Below, one piece after another: positions 37,256 through 47,580 of a stretch of DNA of 64,000 nucleotides. The stretch is from Colwellia sp. MB3u-45. GTDB taxonomy: Bacteria > Pseudomonadota > Gammaproteobacteria > Enterobacterales > Alteromonadaceae. Numbering within the stretch: the stretch's first letter is position 1; each line of letters begins with the position of its first letter. Location of the stretch: positions 1 through 64,000 of the forward strand of contig NZ_JACGVC010000038.1 in NCBI RefSeq assembly GCF_014077005.1. Reading direction: 5' to 3'. The notes under the pieces are model-generated. The model had not been told where the DNA came from. It was given only the letters and a program-made list of their open reading frames with translations, and searched no databases. A program made the translations under genes and the position numbers.

Positions 37256-37290
37256 TTTTTATATTTATATTTATATTTATTTTTATACTT
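37256..37290. repeat. AT-rich imperfect tandem hexamer (TTTATA)n
   Basis: Repeated TTTATA/TTTATT units in the gap between the sulfatase and GMC oxidoreductase genes. A simple-sequence tract that may vary in length. Confidence 0.7.
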
Positions 37291-37293
37291 ATA

Positions 37294-39258
37294 CTAGGGC
37301 GTCACAATATTGAACCAGAATGGAAATTCATCCATCATCATCAATAGCTGACCAAAGACTTTGCCATTGCCATCGAGCTGCATTTTTCCAGATTTAACCA
37401 ATTGCCCAAAAGACTGTTGCTTTAACAGTAAAAGGTTTAAATCTTTACGGTCGATAGTGACCGTTAAGTCTGCGGCTTTGTCTTGAATATTTTCAATGTT
37501 ATTTAAATGGGCATTACTTAACTCGACTAGGAATTTTTCATTACGGTCGGGGAAAACAAAATTAATTTTAAACTGATGCGCCAAGGCTTTGTCGGTATTT
37601 AACCGCACGCCCAGAAAATCAAAAATCAATTCACTACTCATAGCTTTGATGATATCTGGTCCAGCTTTAGTGGCTTTAGCCTGGGTAGGTATGCCGTGGC
37701 GCAATTCAAAAGCGGCCGCTAGATAACTATTACGCCAGCCGGCATTTTCAGCTTGGTAACCCAATTGTTCTAAGGTGTCTGCTTGCAGGTTTTTTGCTTG
37801 CTGATTTTCTGGCTGAGCAAAAACTAAGTGATTGAGTAACTCAGCTACCCAGCGATATTCGCCTTGATCAAAAGCTTTTTGCGCCTGAGCCAGTACCTTT
37901 TCTGCGCCGCCCATCAAGTCAATATATTTAACCGATGATTGCGCCGGACTCAACTTATTAAGCGTTGCCGGATTAGCGTCATAAAAACCTAAGTATTTAT
38001 TGATAATACCTCTAACATTATGAGAATAAGAGCCATGGTAACCACGGTTATACCACTGGTGCGCTAACACGTCAGGTACCGCTAATTGGTTGTGTATTTC
38101 ATTAATGGTGACGCCTTTGTTGGCAAGATTTAGCGTTTTATCATGTAGATAACCATACATATCACGCTGTTTCTCTAACACTTCTATAATGTATTCTTTG
38201 CCCCATCTTGGCCAAGAGTGCGAAGCAAACATGATGTCGCTATCCTGAGCAAAACGATAGATAACTTTATTTATAAACTTACTCCACGCTTGTGAGTCGC
38301 GTACTTCAGCGCCACGTAGGGTATAAATATTGTGCAGTGTGCCAGTAACATTTTCAGCCAACCAAAGGGTTTTAAATTGGGGGAAATAGGTGTTCATTTC
38401 AGCGGGTGATTCTGTCCCTGGGGTGTTTTGCATGACCATTTCAATACCATCAACAATAATGGTTTCTTCATCGGCCAAAATTTCTCTCGTCGGTGCAATC
38501 AAATCGATGTAGCCGGTAGATAAGCCTTTACCAATAGCGGCGTCAACTTGGCCTTTAGGACCTTTTGCCAGCGCGTTACCATATTGGTAGGTGGCACGAC
38601 GCGTCATCGCATTGCCGGCTAAGACATTTTCTTTAATCGCGTGTGCCATAAAACCACGCGGGGCAATAATTTCTACGGCACCAGAATCAACTTGGGCTTG
38701 GCTAACCACGCCTTTTATACCACCAAAATGGTCAGCATGAGCGTGACTATACACTACGGCTTTTACCGGGAATTGACCTAGTTCTTCGGTCACAAGGGCT
38801 AATGCCGCTCTAGAGGTCGCCGCCGTTAATAGGGGATCAAAAATAATCCAGCCACTATCACCTTTAATAAAAGTAATATTGGCTAAATCGTAGCCTCTGA
38901 CCTGATAAATGCGTTCGGTTACTTGATACAAGCCATAAGCCATATTTAACTTAGCTTGACGGAGTAAACTGGGGTTAACCGTGTCTATATTAGGGTTATT
39001 AAGTAAAAATTGATAATTACCGAGTTCCCAAACCACATTACCTGAGGTGTCTTTAATGATGAGTTTTTCAGGCCGTTTGATCAGGCCTTTTTCCGCCAAA
39101 GAGAAATCAAGTTTATCGCTAAAAGGTAAGTTTTTCAGTAATTGCGCTTGATGAGCAAGGGTATATTTACTGGCGGGTTTTAGCTCGGTATTAGCATGAG
39201 CAGCACCCATGGTGACGAATAAAGCACAATATAAAAATAAAAAAGTACGTTTGCACAT
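37294..39258 (-). CDS. alkyl sulfatase, metallo-beta-lactamase type (SdsA1/BDS1-like)
   Basis: 654 residues from the ATG at 39258 (MCKRTFLFLYCALFVTMGAAHA, a clear signal peptide; the frame extends to 39318 but that start precedes the signal). The zinc motif HAHADH is at about 172-177, with downstream HSWPRWGKEY. The middle contains the dimerisation and TPR-like region (QAQKAFDQGEYRWVAELLNH) and the C-terminus has the SCP2-like domain typical of alkyl sulfatases. It hydrolyses alkyl sulfate esters such as dodecyl sulfate to the alcohol plus sulfate, probably in the periplasm. Length fits SdsA1 (about 658). Confidence 0.9.
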   Translation of the reverse strand: MCKRTFLFLYCALFVTMGAAHANTELKPASKYTLAHQAQLLKNLPFSDKLDFSLAEKGLIKRPEKLIIKDTSGNVVWELGNYQFLLNNPNIDTVNPSLLRQAKLNMAYGLYQVTERIYQVRGYDLANITFIKGDSGWIIFDPLLTAATSRAALALVTEELGQFPVKAVVYSHAHADHFGGIKGVVSQAQVDSGAVEIIAPRGFMAHAIKENVLAGNAMTRRATYQYGNALAKGPKGQVDAAIGKGLSTGYIDLIAPTREILADEETIIVDGIEMVMQNTPGTESPAEMNTYFPQFKTLWLAENVTGTLHNIYTLRGAEVRDSQAWSKFINKVIYRFAQDSDIMFASHSWPRWGKEYIIEVLEKQRDMYGYLHDKTLNLANKGVTINEIHNQLAVPDVLAHQWYNRGYHGSYSHNVRGIINKYLGFYDANPATLNKLSPAQSSVKYIDLMGGAEKVLAQAQKAFDQGEYRWVAELLNHLVFAQPENQQAKNLQADTLEQLGYQAENAGWRNSYLAAAFELRHGIPTQAKATKAGPDIIKAMSSELIFDFLGVRLNTDKALAHQFKINFVFPDRNEKFLVELSNAHLNNIENIQDKAADLTVTIDRKDLNLLLLKQQSFGQLVKSGKMQLDGNGKVFGQLLMMMDEFPFWFNIVTP

Positions 39259-39357
39259 ATCATTTCTCTTAAATAAGCGATAAAAAAAGCTGATTAATGC
39301 GGTTGAAAATACATTCAACCCTATTAATCAGCTCGGTTCTACTTCACTTTACTTTAA

Positions 39358-40722
39358 TTAACGACCTAAACGTCTAAGCGCTGAAGTTGAAAAGTCTTGT
39401 CTACTGACTTTTTCGCCCCAAATCATAAAGGTCGGCTCTTCATTACTTAAACCAGTCACCAAGTAGCGACCAGAATTTAAGTCGTGTAAGGTTTCAGCAA
39501 CCATCCAAGGGGTATCAACATCATAGAATTGGATGTTGTGGGCTTCTGATAATTTCCACAATTCACCACGACCGTCATATTGATCGATAACAGAGGCGCC
39601 CCAAGTATCTTCATCAATAAAGAAAGTACGTTTAGCATAAATATGTCTAGCGCCTTCTTTTAATGTTGCCTCAACTTGCCAAACACGGTGTAACTCATAT
39701 CTTAAATGCTCAGCATTTAGATGACCTTCTTGTATTAAGTCTTCATATTTTACTGTGGTATCGAGTAAGTTATATGAGTTATATGGGATATAAAGCTCTT
39801 TTTTACCGACTAACTTCCAGTCATAACGATCAGGAGCACCATTGTACATATCATAGTTGTCAGTCGCTCTTAAACCATCAGTACCTGCGCCTGGGCCGTC
39901 ATAAGCCACATTAGGTGCACGACGAACACGACGTTGGCCTGCATTGTAGACCCAAGCTTTACGTGCTTCTTTCACTTGATCTATAGTTTCATGAACTAAT
40001 AGCGCAGTACCTGTTAAGCGTGATGGCGCAGTAATTTCCTGAAGATAATAGAACAATATATTGGCATCTTCTTCAGCATCACGGCCGCCTTTTAAAAACT
40101 CAGGCCAAACTAATTGGTCATTCATTTTTACGGGTACAAATGAACCATTGGCTTGTACAGGAATCGTGGTCAAAAAACGTTTAGCCGTACCACCACGATA
40201 ACGCGTGATGTGATTCCAAATAACTTCTGAGCCATTTTGCGCGATTGGAAAAGGGATAGTGGTATCAAAATTAGCGATACCATTACCCGATTGCACCAAT
40301 TCAGCTGTGGTCGCATTTTTCTTCACAACATCATAAAGATCATTTGAGTAAGCGGCTGTTCTTCTGGTTTGATAAATAGGCATTGTATAGTCTGCATACT
40401 TTTCAAACATAGCAATTTGACCAGCACTTAAATTAGCTTTGTAATCACCAAAATTAGCGTTAGTAATTGAAAACAAAACCTTATCTTCTGCAAAAATGTT
40501 TGCGGGACGCCCTGAGTCTGCACTTGCTGTCGTATTTTTACTGGTTAGCCCACCTGTCCATGCCGGAATAGTACCCGAGGCATTAGCCGCCATTTCAGCA
40601 CCTAATGGCGTTAGCGTTTTGCCTAATTGCTCAGCTTGCTCTGCAGTCACTTTGGCGAAGGTATAACTACTAACGAGTGATAGCATTAGTAAACTTGCTG
40701 TTGTAATATTTTTTTTCATCAT
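39358..40722 (-). CDS. DUF1329 outer-membrane/periplasmic protein
   Basis: 454 residues with a signal peptide (KKNITTASLLMLSLVSSYTFA) and the DUF1329 body (AEQAEQLGKTLTPLGAEMAA near the start; GTDGLRATDNYDMYNGAPDR; YDGRGELWKLSEAHN). DUF1329 proteins have a LolB-like fold and nearly always neighbour DUF1302 proteins and RND permeases in hydrophobic-compound catabolic clusters. The role is likely shuttling hydrophobic molecules or lipoproteins through the envelope. It lies 27 bp after the DUF1302 gene. Confidence 0.9.
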   Translation of the reverse strand: MMKKNITTASLLMLSLVSSYTFAKVTAEQAEQLGKTLTPLGAEMAANASGTIPAWTGGLTSKNTTASADSGRPANIFAEDKVLFSITNANFGDYKANLSAGQIAMFEKYADYTMPIYQTRRTAAYSNDLYDVVKKNATTAELVQSGNGIANFDTTIPFPIAQNGSEVIWNHITRYRGGTAKRFLTTIPVQANGSFVPVKMNDQLVWPEFLKGGRDAEEDANILFYYLQEITAPSRLTGTALLVHETIDQVKEARKAWVYNAGQRRVRRAPNVAYDGPGAGTDGLRATDNYDMYNGAPDRYDWKLVGKKELYIPYNSYNLLDTTVKYEDLIQEGHLNAEHLRYELHRVWQVEATLKEGARHIYAKRTFFIDEDTWGASVIDQYDGRGELWKLSEAHNIQFYDVDTPWMVAETLHDLNSGRYLVTGLSNEEPTFMIWGEKVSRQDFSTSALRRLGR

Positions 40723-40749
40723 AATTCTCTTATGTTTTTTGCAATATAA

Positions 40750-42591
40750 CTAATATGAAATGCCAAATGACAGCGAAACTAAATCTTTATCTTCTAAATT
40801 GCTGTGACTACCACCTGAGTAGTTGTTGTAGCCTAGCGTCATAGAGTATTTTTGTTGATATGAAGCTTGCACAGAAACCCCTAGATTTTTGCGACCTTCA
40901 TGAAATTGCTGACCTGGATCTGGCGAATAGCCACTCACATCATGGCCCCAAAAAATACTTGGCTCTAATGATATGCCTGCATAGACATCGCTATAAGTAA
41001 AAATAGCTTTCATGCGATAGCCCCAAGCATTATCGCTCACAAAACCATCGGCACGACAATCACCTGATAAAGCACCTGCGGCAACCAAATTGGTACAGTT
41101 AAAACCACCACCGGCATCAAAGTCACCTAAACCAAAGACAGAATTACGACCATAATGTTGATCAGAGTCTTCAACACCATCAGTTAAAATAACACCGACT
41201 TCACCAATAACGGTTATGCGAGAAGCTCCTAACCTGTTTTCAAAGAATTTAATCGCGGTGACTTGTAATTGGGTCACATCAAATTCATCCCAACCTTGAA
41301 CTTCTTGGCCATAGCCAACAGCGGTAACTCTTGGGCTGAAACGTAATACCGGTGATTCAGACAAAGCACCATTTAATATTTCCGGACCACTAATTTGAAT
41401 AGGCGTATCTGGCTTGTAAGAAACCTCACCTGATAAAGCCACACCGGCAACATTGGTGGCAAAACTAGCACCAAAGTATTTTAAGTCTTCAGGAAATTCA
41501 ATATTATAACCAGGATTTAGTGCCGCTAAAGCGCCGCCTGTTGGGTCGACCATCTTAGGAACAAAAACCGGTGTAGGGCTTCCTGTTGCTAAAGGAACAC
41601 TGGTACGAACAGCATTAATTAGTGGCACACGAGAGTGAATATTCATGTAGTACAAACCAAACTCAGTATCATTGAGTTCTTCAGCATAATAACGTGCCGC
41701 TATACCGTATTGACCACCGTCATCTGGTTCAACATCTGCTTGTCTTTCAGCAGCAAAACCTCCGGCTAAACCGGCTTGATCGCCAAAAGGTCCTACCGAA
41801 ACAAAGTTACAACCAGAGGCGGCAAAATCTGCTCCTGAGAAATAAGTACCACAACCATCAATTTGAGTTTTTTCCCACTCATATTGATAAAAAGCTTCAA
41901 TACTTAATTCACTGGTTAAACCTAAGTTAGCGTAGAGCATGCCAACCGGTAAAATACCTTCTTTTAATGTCGCGCCTGGGCGACGTAATGCGGCGACATC
42001 AAATGGGTTAGATGAGTTCATACCGCCTTGAATAAAGGTGCTTTCACCCCAGCTCACCACTTGGCGGCCTAAACGTACATCCAGAGGAGAGGTACCTATA
42101 TCGAATGCGCCATAAACATAAGCATCAAGTAATGTTACACCTGAGAATTTAGTATTATCTTCAAAGCCATCATCACTTAATGGGGTATTTGGCGTGTAGC
42201 CATTGTTAGAATTACCATGAAGCACATCACTATCTTTAAGCGCATAGTCGTACCAATATTTAACACGAACAAAAGCACCAAAATTACCTTTACTCAACTG
42301 CAGATCATGCACACCTTTTATTATTTTCGAATAGGCATCATGCTTGGCATAGTTTAAGTTGCCATCATCTGTAGTTGATGTAAAACCTGTTCCACCATTG
42401 GTTTTACCAATAAAACGAGGGTCAGCATCACCCAGTCTCCAACTTGCGCCAATATCTAATTGTGAGTTGATTTGCAGTAGAATGTCATTGTCTTCACCAA
42501 AGTTAAAGTCTACGGCCTGCGCTGAGGATGTACCCAGTGCCATAGCAACAACCAGAGCTAATGGTTTGATTTTACAGTTATTAGTTAGCAT
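40750..42591 (-). CDS. DUF1302 outer-membrane barrel protein
   Basis: 613 residues: a signal peptide (CKIKPLALVVAMALGTSSAQA), the DUF1302 N-terminal pattern FNFGEDNDILLQINSQLDIGASWR, a long-barrel-like interior, and the aromatic C-terminal LVSLSFGISY. Probably an outer-membrane channel for the hydrophobic substrate of the cluster. It is the first gene of the minus-strand operon (DUF1302-DUF1329-sulfatase-GMC-DUF1145), divergent from the AraC regulator, with TTGTAATAG-type repeats in the promoter. Confidence 0.9.
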   Translation of the reverse strand: MLTNNCKIKPLALVVAMALGTSSAQAVDFNFGEDNDILLQINSQLDIGASWRLGDADPRFIGKTNGGTGFTSTTDDGNLNYAKHDAYSKIIKGVHDLQLSKGNFGAFVRVKYWYDYALKDSDVLHGNSNNGYTPNTPLSDDGFEDNTKFSGVTLLDAYVYGAFDIGTSPLDVRLGRQVVSWGESTFIQGGMNSSNPFDVAALRRPGATLKEGILPVGMLYANLGLTSELSIEAFYQYEWEKTQIDGCGTYFSGADFAASGCNFVSVGPFGDQAGLAGGFAAERQADVEPDDGGQYGIAARYYAEELNDTEFGLYYMNIHSRVPLINAVRTSVPLATGSPTPVFVPKMVDPTGGALAALNPGYNIEFPEDLKYFGASFATNVAGVALSGEVSYKPDTPIQISGPEILNGALSESPVLRFSPRVTAVGYGQEVQGWDEFDVTQLQVTAIKFFENRLGASRITVIGEVGVILTDGVEDSDQHYGRNSVFGLGDFDAGGGFNCTNLVAAGALSGDCRADGFVSDNAWGYRMKAIFTYSDVYAGISLEPSIFWGHDVSGYSPDPGQQFHEGRKNLGVSVQASYQQKYSMTLGYNNYSGGSHSNLEDKDLVSLSFGISY

Positions 42592-42612
42592 TTTATTCGC
42601 CTGTTATTATAG

Positions 42613-42679
42613 TTGTAATAGGTCAGTTGTAATAGATAATGTAATGTTTTTTTAATGTAATTGTAATAGGTAATGTAAT
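42613..42679. promoter_or_regulatory. direct repeats between the DUF1302 operon and the AraC regulator gene
   Basis: TTGTAATAGATAATGTAAT (42627-42645) and TTGTAATAGGTAATGTAAT (42661-42679) are near-identical and 34 bp apart. A partial third copy TTGTAATAGGT starts at 42613. Same-orientation repeats at helical-phase spacing in a divergent promoter suit an AraC-type activator. Confidence 0.6.
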
Positions 42680-42729
42680 ATTTCTTCCGCATTAACATTA
42701 CGCCAATGTTTTAATTAATATTTCGCTAA

Positions 42730-43824
42730 ATGCGCCAACCTATTGTCATTTCGTGCAATAGTCGTAAAATAGAAAAAAATCAAAATATAGGTAATGCAGT
42801 GCAAGATTATTATTCAACATTAACAGGCTGGATGATCCCTATTTCAAGGGCTATGCAAGCAAATAGCATTGACGCTGCAAAAGCGCTAAAAGAATGTGAT
42901 ATCTCTCTCGATGTCATGCAGGATCAAGAGTCTAGTATTGCTGCCGAAAAGTTTGCCCATTTACTTGAATATTGTAATAAAAAATTAGATCGTCATGATT
43001 TTTCTGTACTAGTAGCAGAGCAATTTCACCCAGGTATGTTTCATGCATTAGGTTATGCCATGATGTCTTCAAATACCTTGTATGATGCACTGGAGCGTAT
43101 TGCTCATTACAAACGTGTGGTGTCAAACACTTGCCAATTAGTTAATCATGAACGCAATGAACACTTAGTCTTTGAAATGAACATTTTTACCTATGAATCA
43201 ACTAACAGACCCGTACTATCACAAGAAATTGTCGAAACTTTTCTAGCGACCATTATCCGCTTTTCCCGCGAGCTTGTTACCTTAGACTTTGCGCCGGTAA
43301 AAGTTTGTTTTGCTTACCCTACTCCCCGATATGATGTGTCTTATTTAAACAATTTTTTTAACTGTGAAGTAGAGTTTGATAGCAACCAAACCGCGATTAT
43401 CTTTGATCTAAAGCAAACGAAAGAAAAATTACTTTGTGGTAATCCCTTAATCACTCATAGCCATGAAAAAATGCTTGACGAATTTATGGCTAGAGTTGAT
43501 AAAAATGATTTAACACATATCATCAAAAACAAAATTTTTGAACTATTACCACTTGGCGCACCATCACAAACTGAAATAGCTGAATTTCTTGGGATGAGTT
43601 TGCGTAATTTGCAACGCAAATTAAATGACCAAGGGACAAGTTATAAAGAAATATTAGAAAGCACGCGCAAAAAATTAGCGATGAATTACATTACTCAAAA
43701 ACATTTAAGCTTAAGTGAAATTGGCTATTTAGTGGGTTTTTCCAGTGTCGGTAATTTTAATCGCGCTTTTAAACGCTGGACCAATCAAACCCCTGGTGAT
43801 TATCGACAAGGTCGTAAAACATAG
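42730..43824 (+). CDS. AraC-family transcriptional regulator
   Basis: 364 residues (a GTG start near 42811 giving about 337 residues is a possible alternative, because the first 27 residues look non-conserved and the ATG lacks a ribosome-binding site). The N-terminal ligand domain is of the arabinose-binding-like (PF12625) type (FHALGYAMMSSNTLYDALER). The C-terminal two helix-turn-helix motifs are PSQTEIAEFLGMSLRNLQRK and LSLSEIGYLVGFSSVGNFNR. It is divergent from the DUF1302 operon and probably controls both arms of the catabolic cluster. Confidence 0.9.
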   Translation: MRQPIVISCNSRKIEKNQNIGNAVQDYYSTLTGWMIPISRAMQANSIDAAKALKECDISLDVMQDQESSIAAEKFAHLLEYCNKKLDRHDFSVLVAEQFHPGMFHALGYAMMSSNTLYDALERIAHYKRVVSNTCQLVNHERNEHLVFEMNIFTYESTNRPVLSQEIVETFLATIIRFSRELVTLDFAPVKVCFAYPTPRYDVSYLNNFFNCEVEFDSNQTAIIFDLKQTKEKLLCGNPLITHSHEKMLDEFMARVDKNDLTHIIKNKIFELLPLGAPSQTEIAEFLGMSLRNLQRKLNDQGTSYKEILESTRKKLAMNYITQKHLSLSEIGYLVGFSSVGNFNRAFKRWTNQTPGDYRQGRKT

Positions 43825-44087
43825 AAAATTAGCGCTCAATTTTTCTAAAACTGCATACATCTGCAGTTTGGCTGGCGTGTGTATAAGGGCTATCATCAGT
43901 TTAAAGCTTTGAAGATAATAAAGTTAAATTGATGCTAGCGATATCACATAGTCCAAATTCAGCGGCAAAAATCCCATCAAAAATTAACTGTGTTGCAAAG
44001 ATAATCATTTGGCACGTTTAACACCTCTAAATTAAATTGTTATCATCAATACTAGTCAGTAGATTTATATAACTTATTAGGACTTTT
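43825..44087. other. intergenic region with a small hairpin
   Basis: About 260 bp. AAACTGCA / TGCAGTTT (43848-43855 with 43862-43869, 6-nt loop) follows the regulator gene and may be its terminator. The rest should hold the promoter of the next operon. Confidence 0.45.
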
Positions 44088-45221
44088 ATGCGCCCATCTT
44101 ATATTGCTCTTAGCGTGATAAACTTATTTTTTCTCGCACAGCTTAATTTAGCTGAAGCGAAAACTAGCTTAGATTTACTTGAGTTACCCGCTAAGCAAAG
44201 CGCTTTAGCCAGTAAAAGTGTACTGATGGCAATGACGCCTAATAATAACGCTATTCTAGCGGTAGGTGAACGTGGCCATATTATTAACTGGAAAAGCCAG
44301 TCAGATTGGCAGCAACAACAGTCCCCGGTGAGTGTATCTATAACCAATATCAGGGTATTGTCTAACGGCAGCAAAATAGCCGTGGGGCATGATGGTGTCA
44401 TTCTAAAAAGTGCCCCTGAAAGTAACACTTGGCATAAAGTATTTACTGGCGCTGAGCTGACTAAGCTTAAAATAGCCCAGGTAAAAGCACAACATAAAGC
44501 CCTGCAGTTAGTGATAACGAATACGCAAGATGAAGACGAACTTGATGAGCTAACCTACCAACTTGAAGACTTAGCCTTTGCCATTGAAGATAACCAATTA
44601 GAATTAATCTCTGGCCCCAACAAACCGCTTTTATCTGTTACAAGTACCGCTAACGACACCCTATTTGCTACTGGTGCTTACGGCTCATTTTTGACCAGCA
44701 ATGACCAAGGAGAAACTTGGTCATTAATCAGTAAGCGCCTTGATAACCCTGACAGCTTTCATCTGAATTCTGTAATTACCACCCCTGATGATCAGTTATA
44801 TATTGTTGGCGAAAATGGCATGGGCTTTCACTCTGACAATCAAGGTGAAACTTGGTCGTCAATGGCTTTACCCTACTCTGGCAGCCTATTTGGCATTATC
44901 GCCAATCCGACAAACTCTGCTCAACTGGTGGCTTTTGGCTTACAAGGTAATCTGATGGTATCGCTTGACGGTGGCGCGCATTGGCAACATAAAAAGCTAC
45001 CCACTAGCGCTAGCTTACTCGGCGGCACCTTCTCTAAACAAGGTAAAGCTTACTTAGTGGGACACGGGGGCTTAATTGTCGATTTACTCCCTGAAGACCT
45101 CAGCACATTGACGATTAATAAACATCCTTCAGGTGCAGCACTTTCAAGTGTTTTAGTGCAAGAAAATTCATTAGTTCTCGCCGGACAATTCGGTATTTTA
45201 ACCTGGTTACTTAAGCAGTAA
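44088..45221 (+). CDS. exported YCF48/BNR-repeat beta-propeller protein
   Basis: 377 residues with a signal peptide (IALSVINLFFLAQLNLAEA) and repeats of the Ycf48/BNR type: GERGHIINWKS, GAYGSFLTSNDQGETWSLI, GENGMGFHSDNQGETWSSM, GLQGNLMVSLDGGAHWQHK. These make a beta-propeller. Such genes regularly precede an MMPL/RND permease in clusters with DUF1302/DUF1329 and probably act as its periplasmic partner. The RND gene begins 10 nt downstream. Confidence 0.85.
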   Translation: MRPSYIALSVINLFFLAQLNLAEAKTSLDLLELPAKQSALASKSVLMAMTPNNNAILAVGERGHIINWKSQSDWQQQQSPVSVSITNIRVLSNGSKIAVGHDGVILKSAPESNTWHKVFTGAELTKLKIAQVKAQHKALQLVITNTQDEDELDELTYQLEDLAFAIEDNQLELISGPNKPLLSVTSTANDTLFATGAYGSFLTSNDQGETWSLISKRLDNPDSFHLNSVITTPDDQLYIVGENGMGFHSDNQGETWSSMALPYSGSLFGIIANPTNSAQLVAFGLQGNLMVSLDGGAHWQHKKLPTSASLLGGTFSKQGKAYLVGHGGLIVDLLPEDLSTLTINKHPSGAALSSVLVQENSLVLAGQFGILTWLLKQ

Positions 45222-45231
45222 GGGCAAACTT

Positions 45232-47580
45232 ATGTCAGAGAATAAACCCGTTCATTCGGCTAGCAAGTTAGAGCAACTTATAGAGAAATTCGTCTTTGGT
45301 CATCGCGCGATAGTGATGACCATTATTGCCGTTTGTATCGCTTTACTGACCATTCAAGCGGTTAACGTTAAGCCCGAAGCTAGCTTTACTAAAATGATCC
45401 CCGGTGATCATCCTTTTGTAAATAATTTTTTAACCTATCGAAAAGAACTGGCTGATTTAGGTAATGTGGTTCGCATTGTGGTAGAAAATAATCAAGGTGA
45501 CATTTTCAATGCTGATTTTCAACAAACCTTAAAGCAAGTTACTGACGAAGTTTTCTATATTCCAGGCGTAAGTCGTGATGGTCTTAAATCATTGTGGACA
45601 CCTAATGTTCGCTGGCAAGAAGTCACCGAAGAAGGTTTTGTTGGTGGCGCCGTAATCCCCGATGGTTATGACGGTTCGGCTGAAATGATAGAGCGCGTTA
45701 AAGCGAATATCTTTAAATCAGGACAAATAGGCGTGTTAGTGGCTAATAATTTCCAATCAGCCATTATTTTAGCACCCTTGCAAGACATCAACCCTGAAAC
45801 AGGTTTGCCGCTTGATTACCGAGAGCTGTCAAAGATTTTAGAAGAAAAGATACGTGACAAATACAGTAGCGACAATATCACTATTCGTATTGTTGGCTTT
45901 GCAAAAGTGGTCGGTGATTTAATCGATGGCGCTTTACAGGTTGTCGCCTTTTTCGTTTTAGCCGTGCTTATTACCTTTGTATTATTATGGTTTTATTCGC
46001 GCTGTATACGCAGCACAGTGTCGGTATTAGTCTTCTCTATTTTTGCCGTATGTTGTCAACTGGGTATTCTGAATTTACTCGGTTTTGGTATTAACCCTTA
46101 TTCAATGTTGGTGCCCTTTTTAGTTTTTGCTATTGGTGTTAGCCACGGCGTACAAATTATCAATTCAATTATTCACCATAGCGTCACTGGCGCTAATAAA
46201 ATTGATGCGGCCAAACTTGCTTTTCGCTCACTCTATATTGCGGGCATTACCGCTTTAGTCAGTGATGCTATCGGTTTTACCACCTTAATGGTGATTGATA
46301 TTGAAGTGATCCGAGAACTCGCCATAGCCGCCAGTATTGGTGTCGCGATTATTATTGTCACCAACTTAGTTGCACTACCTATTTTAATGAGTTACATCGG
46401 TGTTTCTCCCGCTGGTTTAAAATACGCCCAAAAATCAGCTCATAAAACCGGTATTGTTGAGCGTTTGTTTAAAAACTTTGCTAAACCGCCACTTGCAAAA
46501 GTAGCGATAGCTGTTGGCATTATTCTTTTTGCTTTAGGGCTTTATTTCTCACAAGCTATGCAAATTGGTGATTTAGACGCCGGAGCACCCGAGCTAAGAC
46601 CTGATTCCCGCTACAACTTAGACAATGCTTATATTGTTGAAAATTACAGTACCAGTACCGACCTATTTGTCATTATGGTTAAAACTGAAGTTGAGCAATG
46701 TGCTCAATATCAAAACCTAGTGTGGGTCGATCAATTTCAATGGCATTTACGCAATGTGCCTGGTGTACAAGCGGTAAAATCTGTTGCCGATGTGTCAAAA
46801 TTTGGTCTGTTTGGTATGAACGAAGGCTCATTAAAATGGTACGGCTTAAATCGCAACCAGTTAATGACCAACGCTTCCTTGTCTAAAACACCACAAGGTT
46901 TGATGAACAAAGATTGCTCTATGGTGCCCGTGCTGGTCTTCCTTAATGATCATAAAGCACAAACCCTAGACAATGTGGTTAAAGCGGTAGAAGTATTTAA
47001 AGCTGAAAACCAAGTTGATGGGGTCGAATTTCTGATGGCTGCCGGTAATGCCGGTATAGAGTCTGCCACTAATATGGTGATTGAAGATGCACAAACTGAA
47101 ATGCTAGTTTGGGTATATGCCATTGTTATTATTATTTGCTTAATCACCTTTAGAAGTGGTCGCATCGTGGTTTGTATTATCACGCCATTAATTTTAACCA
47201 GTATCATGAGCCAAGGTTTAATGGGCGTTTTAGGTATTGGCGTAAAAGTTGCCACCTTACCTGTCATTGCCTTAGGTGTGGGTATTGGTGTTGATTACGG
47301 TATTTATATTTTCAGTAAAGTTAAAGAAGCACTCGGCCAAGGTAAATCGTTATACATGACTTATCGCTACGCTTTAAACCAAACAGGTAAAGCCGTTGCT
47401 TTTACCGGTATAACCTTAGCGATTGGTGTAGCTACTTGGGTATTTTCACCGATAAAATTCCAAGCCGACATGGGTATATTACTAACTTTCATGTTTATTT
47501 TTAACATGTTAGGAGCACTAACACTGATTCCAGCTCTTGCATGGTTACTGAAGATAGGCTCTAACAAGGATAAGAAATAA
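45232..47580 (+). CDS. MMPL/RND-superfamily permease
   Basis: 782 residues with the RND layout of two repeats. The first helix (IVMTIIAVCIALLTIQAV) is followed by a periplasmic loop, five helices (VVAFFVLAVLITFVLLWFYS, YSMLVPFLVFAIGVSHGVQI ...), a second loop after FALGLYFSQAM, and another five helices (VKVATLPVIALGVGIGVDYG). It resembles the sterol/hydrophobe-transport subgroup (MmpL/HpnN-like). It likely moves the hydrophobic substrate or its product between membranes, energised by protons. Its stop overlaps the ATG of the next gene. Confidence 0.9.
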   Translation: MSENKPVHSASKLEQLIEKFVFGHRAIVMTIIAVCIALLTIQAVNVKPEASFTKMIPGDHPFVNNFLTYRKELADLGNVVRIVVENNQGDIFNADFQQTLKQVTDEVFYIPGVSRDGLKSLWTPNVRWQEVTEEGFVGGAVIPDGYDGSAEMIERVKANIFKSGQIGVLVANNFQSAIILAPLQDINPETGLPLDYRELSKILEEKIRDKYSSDNITIRIVGFAKVVGDLIDGALQVVAFFVLAVLITFVLLWFYSRCIRSTVSVLVFSIFAVCCQLGILNLLGFGINPYSMLVPFLVFAIGVSHGVQIINSIIHHSVTGANKIDAAKLAFRSLYIAGITALVSDAIGFTTLMVIDIEVIRELAIAASIGVAIIIVTNLVALPILMSYIGVSPAGLKYAQKSAHKTGIVERLFKNFAKPPLAKVAIAVGIILFALGLYFSQAMQIGDLDAGAPELRPDSRYNLDNAYIVENYSTSTDLFVIMVKTEVEQCAQYQNLVWVDQFQWHLRNVPGVQAVKSVADVSKFGLFGMNEGSLKWYGLNRNQLMTNASLSKTPQGLMNKDCSMVPVLVFLNDHKAQTLDNVVKAVEVFKAENQVDGVEFLMAAGNAGIESATNMVIEDAQTEMLVWVYAIVIIICLITFRSGRIVVCIITPLILTSIMSQGLMGVLGIGVKVATLPVIALGVGIGVDYGIYIFSKVKEALGQGKSLYMTYRYALNQTGKAVAFTGITLAIGVATWVFSPIKFQADMGILLTFMFIFNMLGALTLIPALAWLLKIGSNKDKK

